Positions 28,011-36,940 of a DNA stretch of 64,000 nt are shown here, in pieces. The DNA is taken from positions 1 to 64,000 of the forward strand of contig JAFUCN010000069.1 of assembly GCA_017459665.1 (NCBI GenBank), read 5' to 3'. Made by a program: the position numbers and the translations under genes. This DNA is from Methanobrevibacter sp. GTDB taxonomy: Archaea > Methanobacteriota > Methanobacteria > Methanobacteriales > Methanobacteriaceae. The notes beneath the pieces were generated by a model, which made no database searches, was not told the DNA's origin, and saw only the letters and a list, made by a program, of their open reading frames with translations. The first letter of the stretch is position 1, and every line of letters begins with the position of its first letter.

Positions 28011-30033
28011 ATTTCTTTTAGAAGATAGAGACATTGTTATCTTAGAAAATAAAAAGCAATTTAATGGAGGTCCCGGTAGTGGAAACCACAATCCCGGACA
28101 AGGCAGAGGAGTCGGAAAGCCAAACGGCGGCAGTGGTGGTAGAAGTAGTAAAAGTGGTAAGAGTAGTGGTAAAAGTTCAGGAGATTCAACTGTCTTTCGT
28201 GTTGGTGATGATATTACTTTTACAAAAGATGGCAAAACTTATGAAGGAATGCTTGAATATAAAGATGGTCATTGGTACTTATTAAGAGACAAATCTGAAG
28301 GTGGTTTGATGGAAATCACTGTTGACGATGTAAGACGCAGCAAACGAGTCAAAACTGCAGCTCAAAAAGAAAAAGAACGAAAACTTGAGCAGCTAGGAGA
28401 ACAAGGCATCAGACATAAGACACCTAAAGAACGACAAACACCACGCCAAAGAGAAATTATTCATTCTTTAGATAATATGGGTGTTCTTTCACAAGATATG
28501 CAGAAGTGGCTTCTTAATTATGGTGATGAAGATGTTTTAGGACATATTGAATATGAACTTTCAAGAGCTGAAGCAATGGGTCTTAAGTTGAGTCGTGTTA
28601 ATCTTGAAAGATTACGAACAGGAAGCTCAACATGGGGTAAAGCATTTTATAGTGGAAAGTTTGCTTTTGTAGGACAAATGCTTGATGGTAATCCTATGAA
28701 AATTCAACAAATAGAAAAAGATTCTAACAAGTTCCATGTAGAGGATTCAGTTAAAGCTGTCGTCAAACATGAAATTGGACATTTAATTTCTTACCAAATT
28801 GGCCGACAATTTACAACTCGTTCATTTAGTGATGAATTTAAGACAAATACATATTGCAATCATCTTATCAGTAATGTAGCTGGAAAAGATTTCTGGGATT
28901 TAACAGAAAACGAAATTTCTCGTTATGGTATGAAAAATGTTAGAGAGTGTATTGCAGAAAGCTGGTCAAATCCAGATTATTCTGAATTCACAAAAAAGAT
29001 TGCAACTCAAATGGAGAAAGATTTAGACGATACACGAGATTTACAAGCATTTAATATACTACCTCGTCAACAAGAAGAAGATGAAGATGAACTTTGTTCT
29101 GGTTATGGACCTGAATTTGAAGAAGGTGTGACTATTGAAGTAGAAACTGAAGATAGAAAAGAAAGACTAAATTATCTAAAGCTTCAACTTAATGGCGGGA
29201 AAAATAGCGGTAATCATAATCCCGGACAAGGTAGAGGAATTGGAAAACCCGGTGGACATGCTTCATTAAAAACGCTTACTGCAACTAAGACTTTTGAAGA
29301 CAATGTCAGAAAAACATCTCGTTATATGTCGAATCCTGAAAGATTTTATGCAATTGCAGAAAGTTTGAATTATACAGGAACACCTAAGATGGTGTCATCT
29401 GAAGAATTTGAAACACTTAAAAATTCTGAAGATTATATTCCCATGTTTAGAGGGTTTAGAGAAGATAAGACTATTGGAATTACAGCTGTTGAAGCAGTTG
29501 AAGACTTTGTATACGGAGATTATTACGCTGGAAACGGTCAAAGTAGGTTTGGAGATGGGATTTATCTAGCAACTGAAGAAGGTTATGCAACTCATTATTC
29601 AGACTCAGTTGACCCAAATGATTATGATTCTGCTCCTGCAGTTCTTAAAATGCTAGTTCCTAAGGGAAAATACATAGAGATTCAAGAAAATGGTCAATTT
29701 AGAAATATCAAAGACCAAGAAGCTTTTGAAAACTTTCGTTTTGAAAATTCAAAAAAATATGATAACTTAGGACGACAGCTTCAAAAACAAGCTGGAGAAC
29801 TCTTCAAGCAGGGAAAAACCTCTGAAGGTGAAGAACTTTATACTCAAATGGAACAAGCAAATGATATGGCAAATGCTTACTCTGATTTAAAGTATGCACA
29901 AACAGAATACGCAATGATTCAGGGATATGATGGTGTCCACTGGGATGCACCTCAAGATGGACAAGCTCTTAAAGAAGAATACATCATCTTTGATAGAAGT
30001 TCAATGATTGTTCAGAAACCTGATTTCTTGTAG
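28003..30033 (+). CDS. Two-module tagged effector precursor: metallopeptidase and PARP-like domain
   Basis: A 676-residue protein overlapping the previous gene by eight bases. Tag 1 (28063-28122, residue 21) leads to a beta-rich domain (FRVGDDITFTKDGKTYEGML) and a zincin with HEIGH (residues 256-260) and CIAESWSNPDYSE. This module is a paralogue of module 1 of the preceding protein, down to KERQT...RQ.EII.SLD.MGVLS. Tag 2 (29191-29250, residue 397) precedes IPMFRGFRED, FGDGIYLAT and EEYIIFDRSSMIV, suggesting an ADP-ribosyltransferase or PARP-like fold. It carries no obvious export signal. Delivery in the virion is inferred. Confidence 0.78.
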   Translation: MNRFLLEDRDIVILENKKQFNGGPGSGNHNPGQGRGVGKPNGGSGGRSSKSGKSSGKSSGDSTVFRVGDDITFTKDGKTYEGMLEYKDGHWYLLRDKSEGGLMEITVDDVRRSKRVKTAAQKEKERKLEQLGEQGIRHKTPKERQTPRQREIIHSLDNMGVLSQDMQKWLLNYGDEDVLGHIEYELSRAEAMGLKLSRVNLERLRTGSSTWGKAFYSGKFAFVGQMLDGNPMKIQQIEKDSNKFHVEDSVKAVVKHEIGHLISYQIGRQFTTRSFSDEFKTNTYCNHLISNVAGKDFWDLTENEISRYGMKNVRECIAESWSNPDYSEFTKKIATQMEKDLDDTRDLQAFNILPRQQEEDEDELCSGYGPEFEEGVTIEVETEDRKERLNYLKLQLNGGKNSGNHNPGQGRGIGKPGGHASLKTLTATKTFEDNVRKTSRYMSNPERFYAIAESLNYTGTPKMVSSEEFETLKNSEDYIPMFRGFREDKTIGITAVEAVEDFVYGDYYAGNGQSRFGDGIYLATEEGYATHYSDSVDPNDYDSAPAVLKMLVPKGKYIEIQENGQFRNIKDQEAFENFRFENSKKYDNLGRQLQKQAGELFKQGKTSEGEELYTQMEQANDMANAYSDLKYAQTEYAMIQGYDGVHWDAPQDGQALKEEYIIFDRSSMIVQKPDFL

Positions 30034-30062
30034 TTTACTTTTCTCCTTGTTTGATTTATAAT
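30034..30062 (+). promoter_or_regulatory. Promoter (TTTACT-17-TATAAT)
   Basis: TTTACT 30034-30039 and TATAAT 30057-30062, spacer 17, directly after the effector gene. It begins an early-type operon embedded in the late region. Confidence 0.7.
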
Positions 30063-30080
30063 TATCTAAAAGGAGGAATT

Positions 30081-30491
30081 ATGAACTTATTTCGAATTTG
30101 GGATTCCAGGAATAATGAATGGCTAGGTGAGTCAGATGAAAATTGTCTAACTTACTACGGCTTTCATTTATTTGGAGAATGCACACTTTTTCAGCAGATT
30201 CCCTATGAAGACATTCAGTACTTAGTTGTTGAAGAAGGAATTCGACGAAAAGATATCAACGACAAAGAGATTTATGTTGGAGATATTGTAGAATTTGAAG
30301 ACTATCAATCTACCAATGGATTAGTTCATGTTGGTGAGATTTTTTATGACCCTAAGATTTCAGCTTATCAAATTAGAGAGATTTCCCAAGATTGTCATGT
30401 GCTAATCCATGATTTACGTGACAATCAACGGGGAAATTACAAAGTTATCGGAAACATTCATAAAGGAGTAGAAGATGGACTTCAAATATAA
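30081..30491 (+). CDS. YopX-family protein
   Basis: ATG 30081 follows AAGGAGG; the longer frame upstream would start in the promoter. The 136-residue product has FRIWDSRNNEWL near the N-terminus and IRRKDINDKEIYVGDIVEF followed by GNIHKG, the conserved pattern of YopX proteins common in Gram-positive phages, whose role is unknown. It overlaps the next gene by 17 bases. Confidence 0.8.
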   Translation: MNLFRIWDSRNNEWLGESDENCLTYYGFHLFGECTLFQQIPYEDIQYLVVEEGIRRKDINDKEIYVGDIVEFEDYQSTNGLVHVGEIFYDPKISAYQIREISQDCHVLIHDLRDNQRGNYKVIGNIHKGVEDGLQI

Positions 30492-30828
30492 TTGGTCTAA
30501 AGAAGAAATTAAAGAGAGCAAGGCACTTTTACATAATACGCATTTTGCTATAGTAGATGAAGACTTTGAGAACATGCTTATTTCTGCTCTTAGATATGCA
30601 CTTGGAAGACAAACTTACATTACAAGTACAACAGCAATTTATATTACACACTTTTTAGAAGATTTTTCAGACAGAGCTTTAGTTGTTCTCAAAAAAGACC
30701 TTGAATACTATGAGAATCGTAGGGGAGAAGGACTAATTTACGATGATGAAGAATGTGACCATATTCATTGGGTTGCTTTGTTAAATAAAATTAACGAGGA
30801 GCTAGACAAACGTGGAATTAACGCCTGA
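30475..30828 (+). CDS. Hypothetical protein, 117 residues
   Basis: Second gene of the operon, with AAGGAG upstream of ATG 30475. The product has a motif-free alpha-helical look (YALGRQTYITSTTAIYITHF, HIHWVALLNKINEELDKRG). It resembles small phage proteins of unknown function. It overlaps the next gene by 17 bases. Confidence 0.75.
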   Translation: MDFKYNWSKEEIKESKALLHNTHFAIVDEDFENMLISALRYALGRQTYITSTTAIYITHFLEDFSDRALVVLKKDLEYYENRRGEGLIYDDEECDHIHWVALLNKINEELDKRGINA

Positions 30829-30997
30829 AGAAATCTTAATGCTTATTAAAGCTTGTGACATAGAAAATGTTGCTTATCTTACAAGCTGGCAATTAAATGA
30901 TTGTGAAGCAGATAGAATACGATTTGAAAATCATCAAAAGATTCAAAAAATTAAACTAAGGCTACAGGAGGAATATGACAAAACAGTCAAGCTTTGA
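30812..30997 (+). CDS. Hypothetical protein, 61 residues (GTG start)
   Basis: GTG 30812 follows GAGGAG within the previous gene's end. The product is short and helical (MELTPEEILMLIKACDIENV). It overlaps the RNA ligase start by 23 bases. No family is recognised. Confidence 0.65.
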   Translation: MELTPEEILMLIKACDIENVAYLTSWQLNDCEADRIRFENHQKIQKIKLRLQEEYDKTVKL

Positions 30998-31655
30998 AGA
31001 AACGTATCACCACATTGAAGCACCGACAATTTCAGATGATGAGTTTGGAAAACAATTCAAGAAAAGAAAGCTCACTATTCCAACTCAATTTACAGGCCCA
31101 GAAGTTTGGAGAAGTGAAGAACTTTATTATCTACGAAACGATGATTGGACATTTAAACGAAAAATAGACGGAGAAAACATTCGAGTAAAATGGGATGGAA
31201 ATGAAGTTTTATGGAATGGGAAAACCGATAAGTTCGTTTGCAATTCTGAATTCACTGACTATATGAACTCTACATTTTTAGAAGAAATCTTTGAAGAAAA
31301 ATTCGGAAGAGAAAAAACAGTTCTCCTATTTATGGAAAGAATGGGAAAGAAAGTTCAAACAAATGAACTTAACTTAGATAATGTCGAAGTTGTTTTATTC
31401 GATGTTAAGATTGGAGAAACTTGGTTAGAAGAAGAAAACATTAAAGAAATTGCAACATATTTCGGAATTAAAACAGTTTACGATTTTATGCCAGACCCAA
31501 ATCATCACGATAGACTTCTCGCTTTAATTGAACGAATGAGTCAAGGAGAATTCAAAGATTGGGAAGGAATTGTTGCTCAACCTCAAGTGGGACTTAGAGA
31601 TAGACGAGGAAAAAGATTGATTGTTAAAATTAAAAATAAGGACTACTTACGATGA
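30975..31655 (+). CDS. RNA ligase, Rnl2-like
   Basis: A second RNA ligase, 226 residues. The nucleotidyl-lysine motif is FKRKIDGENIRV (Lys63), followed by VLLFMERMGKK (motif III region), DWEGIVAQP (motif IV) and LIVKIKNKDY (motif V). It is short and consists mainly of the adenylation domain. AGGAGG precedes the ATG. With the kinase-phosphatase and Rnl1-like ligase at the left end, the phage has two sealing enzymes, possibly for different break types. Confidence 0.83.
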   Translation: MTKQSSFEETYHHIEAPTISDDEFGKQFKKRKLTIPTQFTGPEVWRSEELYYLRNDDWTFKRKIDGENIRVKWDGNEVLWNGKTDKFVCNSEFTDYMNSTFLEEIFEEKFGREKTVLLFMERMGKKVQTNELNLDNVEVVLFDVKIGETWLEEENIKEIATYFGIKTVYDFMPDPNHHDRLLALIERMSQGEFKDWEGIVAQPQVGLRDRRGKRLIVKIKNKDYLR

Positions 31656-32155
31656 ATGAACAAGAAAGAACTGATATTGAAAGAGCAATTGGTTTAGTCT
31701 TAGATAAAAAAGATTATTATAGAAGTTTACTCGATCCTGATTTTACAGATAACTTTGATGAGTTTATTCAACGTATTAGTAAAATTAAAGATAAGCTCGT
31801 TTTTGAATCAAATAGGTTTTACGATACTCTTTTAGCAGCTTTAGAAAAAATTGAATCTCAACTAAGTGTAGTTATGTGGAACATCAACCAACGCGATTAT
31901 GAAAACGACAACCCGTTCAGGAACACAGGCAATATTGAAGGATTCAAAAATAATGTTTTTGAAGTTCATGCATATTATTGGGGTGATGATGAAGAACTGA
32001 TACATAGACCTAACTTCCAATGGAGAAATGTCAAGATTAGTTGGTATAAGCATGTTGGACGAGGATTGTTCGTAATTGAAGGTGAACTTACAGAAAAGAC
32101 AATCTCAATTATGCTTGAAGAATGTTTGGAGAGTCTTAGAAAAATTGATGATTAG
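31652..32155 (+). CDS. Hypothetical protein, 167 residues
   Basis: Coupled to the RNA ligase by an ATGA overlap. The N-terminal half is helical and charged, the C-terminal half beta-rich (FQWRNVKISWYKHVGRGLFV). I see no recognisable motif. Co-translation suggests a link to RNA repair or to early host takeover, without direct evidence. Confidence 0.7.
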   Translation: MNEQERTDIERAIGLVLDKKDYYRSLLDPDFTDNFDEFIQRISKIKDKLVFESNRFYDTLLAALEKIESQLSVVMWNINQRDYENDNPFRNTGNIEGFKNNVFEVHAYYWGDDEELIHRPNFQWRNVKISWYKHVGRGLFVIEGELTEKTISIMLEECLESLRKIDD

Positions 32156-32157
32156 TA

Positions 32158-32186
32158 TTTACTTTTAGTATTTAGTAGTTTATAAT
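32158..32186 (+). promoter_or_regulatory. Promoter (TTTACT-17-TATAAT)
   Basis: TTTACT 32158-32163 and TATAAT 32181-32186, spacer 17, then AAGGAGG before ATG 32205. Confidence 0.7.
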
Positions 32187-32204
32187 TAAACTATAAGGAG
32201 GAAT

Positions 32205-32498
32205 ATGAATACGAAAATTACAGCAGGAGAGATAGAATCATTATATCTTTTTGCAAAAATACATGATTGTTTTATTACACGACATAGAGTAGATTGGCCA
32301 GATAGAGAAACATTGCAAAAACTATCAGATAAACTAGGAGAAACAATTGAGGTGCATCCACAAGTTACTAGTCTTGATATGTGCGACTTAGTTTTGACAC
32401 TTGGACAGATTACTTTGTTCAAAACTCTTTCTGAAGCTCATGAATGTTTTGAGCTACATCAAAGAGGAGAAAATATAATGCAAGAAACTGCTTTTTAG
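32205..32498 (+). CDS. Hypothetical protein, 97 residues
   Basis: First gene of a small early-type operon, with its own promoter and AAGGAGG. The product is helical and contains a His/Asp-rich middle (CFITRHRVDWPDRETLQKLS). No family is recognised. Confidence 0.75.
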   Translation: MNTKITAGEIESLYLFAKIHDCFITRHRVDWPDRETLQKLSDKLGETIEVHPQVTSLDMCDLVLTLGQITLFKTLSEAHECFELHQRGENIMQETAF

Positions 32499-32505
32499 GA
32501 GGCAT

Positions 32506-32886
32506 ATGAAGAACATCTTAAGTGAGCTAAGCAGAAAACGAAAAGAACGACAATTTAAGAAAAAAGTTCTAAAAGAAATCAATTGGACTCCAAAAGACAT
32601 GACAGAGACAATCAATCACGGTTGGAACTTAGATAGCTCAATAGCAATAGTTGTCTACTATAGCACGAAAAGAATGATTGAGTTTGGATGTAGCTATCCT
32701 CCCGAATGCACACCAGAAGAGTGGAAAGAGATTTTACAACAAATCAATGAGGGAATGAAAATATATTTAGAAGATAAGTGGTTTTTTGATTTTATTGATA
32801 ATAAGAAAGCATATGAAGAAAAGAAACAAAAAGTTGACAAAGCTTTAGAGTTAATAAAAGAATGGTTTTATACATTATGGGATTAG
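32506..32886 (+). CDS. Hypothetical protein, 126 residues
   Basis: TAGGAGG precedes ATG 32506. The N-terminus is strongly basic (LSRKRKERQFKKKVLKE), which could bind nucleic acid. The remainder has ECTPEEWKEILQQINEGMK and a helical C-terminus. It overlaps the next gene by up to 25 bases. Confidence 0.75.
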   Translation: MKNILSELSRKRKERQFKKKVLKEINWTPKDMTETINHGWNLDSSIAIVVYYSTKRMIEFGCSYPPECTPEEWKEILQQINEGMKIYLEDKWFFDFIDNKKAYEEKKQKVDKALELIKEWFYTLWD

Positions 32887-33302
32887 AAAAAGTTTCGAGA
32901 ATTGATATTGTATTTGAAAATTGTGAAGAGTTGTCTTTTAATCCTAAAGACGTAACAATTCAGTTTGAGTTATCTAAGTTCTTTCATTATAATGGTTTAT
33001 CTTCAACAGGAATCAGAAATGTAGTTTTAACAATTAAAAAGTCAGCGAAAAATAAAAGTAAACAACTTTGGCAACTTTCTTGGCAAAAACGAATCAAAAT
33101 TCCTGACATCACAGCGATTTATTTTGATGAATTTAGATTCTATATTGAAGATTGGCCAGATGAAGAAGAGTATGTCAATCCAAACCAACATGTTTACGAA
33201 AACGAAAATGAGATTAAAATTATCATCTCTAATTCAAAGAGATTTATTAGAAAAAATGCTCCCAGAATGACGAGAGTATATGCAGGAGCTTTTGTAAACT
33301 AA
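32862..33302 (+). CDS. Hypothetical protein, about 140-146 residues
   Basis: Two starts are possible, ATG 32862 and ATG 32877; neither has a clear ribosome site, so coupling to the previous gene is likely. The product is beta-rich in its first half (RIDIVFENCEELSFNPKDV) and basic at its end. No motif is recognised. Confidence 0.65.
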   Translation: MVLYIMGLEKVSRIDIVFENCEELSFNPKDVTIQFELSKFFHYNGLSSTGIRNVVLTIKKSAKNKSKQLWQLSWQKRIKIPDITAIYFDEFRFYIEDWPDEEEYVNPNQHVYENENEIKIIISNSKRFIRKNAPRMTRVYAGAFVN

Positions 33303-33318
33303 CTAGGTTATAGATAAT

Positions 33319-33636
33319 ATGTCAAGAGGAAGACGACACTTAACAAAACGACAATATGAAACAAAACAAAAAAGGAAAAGTAACTCTAGACACTCAGAAA
33401 CATCTGACAATAGAGTTATCTGTTTAAAGACAGGAAGAGCAAAATATCTTTATCCGACTCTTAAGAAAGCTCTTTTAGCTTGTAAGTATTCAGAAGACCC
33501 ACAACGTCCTTATTATTGTAAACAATGCATGGGATTTCATACAACGAGTGAAACAAAAGAAGAGTATTACGACAAGTTAGAACATCAACTCCGAACAACA
33601 GTAGAAAAAACAGAAAAACAGTTCAAACTTCGATAA
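33319..33636 (+). CDS. Basic zinc-finger-like protein
   Basis: A 105-residue basic protein. The N-terminus is Arg/Lys-rich (SRGRRHLTKRQYETKQKRKS). A central CLKTGRAKYL and later YYCKQCMGFHTT could form a C-x(n)-CxxC-x3-H zinc site. It may bind DNA or RNA. TATAGAT lies just upstream and no ribosome site is visible. Confidence 0.7.
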   Translation: MSRGRRHLTKRQYETKQKRKSNSRHSETSDNRVICLKTGRAKYLYPTLKKALLACKYSEDPQRPYYCKQCMGFHTTSETKEEYYDKLEHQLRTTVEKTEKQFKLR

Positions 33637-33648
33637 AAAGCTCAATTG

Positions 33649-33657
33649 TGATACAAT
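33649..33657 (+). promoter_or_regulatory. Extended -10 promoter, leaderless
   Basis: TGA-TACAAT ends six bases before ATG 33664, the start of a tagged effector gene. Confidence 0.55.
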
Positions 33658-33663
33658 TATCTT

Positions 33664-34965
33664 ATGATTACAAGACTTGTTAAGCTGAATTCTCTTCTTT
33701 TACAGCTCAATGGTGGCAAGAATTCAGGAAATCACAATCCGGGACAAGGCAGAGGTGTAGGCAAGCCAAATGGAGGAACATATATTCCCATTATGGTCAA
33801 AGACATTTCAACAGTGCAAAAACGTCTTTCACAAGCACTAAAGAAAGAAGACATTGACTTATCACCAGAAGAAATTAAAGATGATTCAAGTCGCATTTAT
33901 TCAGAGATTTTTAGAACTACACACCTTGACAAATCTTATGCAGAAGTACAAAAAGAAATTTGTGAAAAATACGGCTATGACCCAGATAAAGACTTTGATG
34001 AAATCATGGAAACGAATGAGTATCGTGAATTTCAAGAAGCTCGTGATAAAAAAGCATCACAAAGAAAAACAGCTCTTTTAACAGAAGCGGGTTTTCCACA
34101 AGTTGATGTTGATGCTTACTACTTAGAAAAAGATTCATACGAACAATTAAAAGATGACATTGAAACTGGAAAGTTTGCAAATCCAAAAGAAAAACCTGAT
34201 TTCAAACGAAGAACTGATGAAACGTTAAGCTTTAATCCAATTTATTCTTATCCTTGTTTTCAAACGCGAGGATACAGCATTTCTACGGGAAAATTAAGTC
34301 TTGAAAGTGACAATCACACTTTAACAGAAGATGATTTTGTTCCGAGTGAATGGAATAAACTCATGAGCAATGGACTCGTAAAGATTGACACTAATGTTTA
34401 TAAGAAAGCAATTGAACAAGCAGTTAAATCAGACAAAAATGCAGTTCATTCTGCAATATTTCCAAGTTTAGATAGGCCAGAAGAACGTGCTCTTAAAGAG
34501 TATAATTTAGCAAGTGCTGTTAACTCTGATTTACGAGCTGGAAAAACTACAAAAGCTTCTACTTTGATTCAGTCAGCAATAAATAAATCATGTACTGAAA
34601 GTCAAACTGTTTATCGAGGACTCCGTGGTGAATTTGCAGAGAAAGTTAAATCTTTGAAAAAAGGAGATACCATTACTGATAAGGGGTTTATGTCTACATC
34701 TTACAATCTCGGAACGGGAGACGGAAAAGAAGGGGCTTCACAATTTGGAGATACAATTCTTCAAATTAAAACAAAATCTGGCTTCGGGCAAGGAATTGAT
34801 ATGACGCCTTTTGTAGGTGACAGCCGTTTTTATTCAGAATCAGAATTTTTGCTTCAATCAGGAACAACTCTCAAATTTACTGGAGAATCAACTGTAGAAC
34901 GTTGGACGAATAAAGACTATGAAGAAAAAGAAAAAGTTAAAGTTTTGAACTTCGAGGTAGTATGA
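33664..34965 (+). CDS. Tagged ADP-ribosyltransferase effector
   Basis: A 433-residue protein. Leader MITRLVKLNSLLLQL, then the tag NGGKNSGNHNPGQGRG at 33709-33768. A long charged middle region follows. The C-terminal 130 residues hold all three ADP-ribosyltransferase motifs: VYRGLRG (Arg318), KGFMSTSYN (STS from Ser344) and SESEFLL (E392/E394). This is the R-STS-ExE class that modifies Arg or similar residues. It has no Sec signal. It overlaps the next gene as ATGA, so effectors are co-translated. Confidence 0.85.
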   Translation: MITRLVKLNSLLLQLNGGKNSGNHNPGQGRGVGKPNGGTYIPIMVKDISTVQKRLSQALKKEDIDLSPEEIKDDSSRIYSEIFRTTHLDKSYAEVQKEICEKYGYDPDKDFDEIMETNEYREFQEARDKKASQRKTALLTEAGFPQVDVDAYYLEKDSYEQLKDDIETGKFANPKEKPDFKRRTDETLSFNPIYSYPCFQTRGYSISTGKLSLESDNHTLTEDDFVPSEWNKLMSNGLVKIDTNVYKKAIEQAVKSDKNAVHSAIFPSLDRPEERALKEYNLASAVNSDLRAGKTTKASTLIQSAINKSCTESQTVYRGLRGEFAEKVKSLKKGDTITDKGFMSTSYNLGTGDGKEGASQFGDTILQIKTKSGFGQGIDMTPFVGDSRFYSESEFLLQSGTTLKFTGESTVERWTNKDYEEKEKVKVLNFEVV

Positions 34966-36940
34966 ATATACTTTTTGAACCACAAGAAAATACACCTAAA
35001 CTTAATCCAGATTCTTTTTATAATAAGGTTATTGTTGAATCGATTTTAGAAAAATGGAATGCTTTAGATGAACTTAAAGCTGATAGAACTCAGCGTTTAA
35101 ACTTTTTAAGTTTGAAGCTTAATGGAGGCAAAAACTCTGGTAATCATAATCCAGGTCAAGGTAGAGGTGTAGGTAAACCTAATGGAGGTTCGTCTCTTAA
35201 AAACTATGGAAAAAATGATTCAAAGATTAGAGAACTTAGAAAAAGTTTAGCTGAGAAAAAAGATACTGTTGCTTGGTATAGAGGAGAAACTGGTACTAGC
35301 TTTGAAATGGGCGAAGTAGAAAGAAAAACAGTTAAAGAAGAAGTTGAAGAAGCTATCAACATGATTCAAACATATAAAGAAGCAATAAAGTCGGTTCCTG
35401 ATGCAGCTGAAAAACTCAAATCTGCAATGGAAACTGAAGAACATCGTCTTGATTCTCTCATTAAACGAATAAATGAAGATTCTGATACAACTATTACGCG
35501 AGATAATGTTTTAGAAGAAATTGACAATGTTGTTAGTAAGGTTGAGAAAGATTACAACGACGCTTATAAAGAATTGTATGAGCTTAGAAAAAATCCTTAT
35601 CAAACAATCGATATTTCAGAGCAATACCGAGGAATTCAGCCGAGTGGAAAGAATATCACTTCAGAATCAGAAAGGTTAAAAATTAGTAGAGAGACAATTG
35701 GTGACTTCGATTCAGGTATCGCTTCAGAATGGTTGCAAGGTGAAACTTATGAAGTTAAAAGTGATATACGAAAAGAAATTGAAAAATCACAAAAGCTAAG
35801 AGATGCTATGCTATCTCAAATGTATTATGAGTCAGATAGCAAAATGCCTTATAAAGAATGGCTAGAAACACCGGTTACACTTAAACGACAACAAAACACA
35901 GACATTCCACGAGACACTGACACTTTTCTTTCTTTCAGTCAAGCTAAAGACTGGAACGGAGAAAATACAAATGATACTGTATTTCCAGCTGACATCATTA
36001 CTGTAAAAGTTAAACCTAAAGATACATTCGGAACTATTCCTGTCTATGAAGGAGAAGCATATGCGGAAAGAGAAGTTTTAGTGCCGTCAGAAGTTTTTCT
36101 AAAATCACTCAATTTAGATGTGCAATCTACTAAACGTCAAAATAGAATTCAGATTCTATCGTTAAAGTTTAACGGTGGAAAGAATAGTGGAAACCATAAC
36201 CCAGGACAGGGTAGGGGTGTCGGCAAGCCTGGAAGTGGTTATACAGGAGTAAGTTTGTTTGAATCAAAAATAGAAAATAAATTATCTGAATTTAATAAGC
36301 TTTCTTTGGAAGAAAAAGCAAACTTTATTAACAAAGCTCTTGAGTCAACTACTATTGACGATATTCCTAGTGAATTGAAAGAAAACAATAGCGATTTTCA
36401 AGTTATCAGTCTGGCTTTAGGAAACAATAAAAAACCATCTGTCTTATCAGAAAAAGATTTTGATGAAAAATATGCAAATTTAGAAAAATGTATAGAGTGG
36501 TTAATGGTAATAATGATATTTCAGCAAAATCAATGATGGATCAGTTAAAATACGGAGATTATACTTATCAGGGTAAAGGTGAATTTTGTGAAGGAACACA
36601 TTTTGCTTATAGCGAGAAAGCTCTTTCACAATATGCACGTTCTTTAGATAGAGAAAATATTGTAGGTGTAATATCAAATAATGCAAAAGTTTTAGATGTT
36701 GATGCTAATGACAATAGAGAATTTCAAAAAATAAATACAGAAGCTGAAAAGTTACATGAACGCTCAAATGTTAGTCTTTCTATTGCTCGATCTGTTCTTG
36801 CTCTTTCAAAGGGATATGATGCAATGCGTTTTAATTTAGATGGTAAAATAAGAAGAGAAACATTTGGTAATAAATCTGACTATATTTGTTTTTTGAAAAG
36901 AGATAATTTAATTTTGAAGGAATTTCATCAAAATGAGTAA
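34962..36940 (+). CDS. Two-module tagged effector precursor, frameshifted in module 2
   Basis: Read as one gene with a one-base frameshift at the A run 36484-36488. In the given sequence the first frame stops at 36536 (524 residues) and the second runs 36488-36940. Tag 1 (35121-35180, residue 54) leads to an ART-like domain ending EAYAEREVLVPS (E369/E371), similar to module 2 of the 25293 protein (shared IKPKDT). Tag 2 (36171-36230, residue 404) leads to SVLSEKDFDEKYANLEK; the other frame then gives MYRVVNGNN, LKYGDYTYQGKGEFCEGTHF, matching the module 2 layout of the 28003 protein. One extra A restores the fusion. It is a sequencing error, a mutation, or a -1 shift. Confidence 0.72.
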
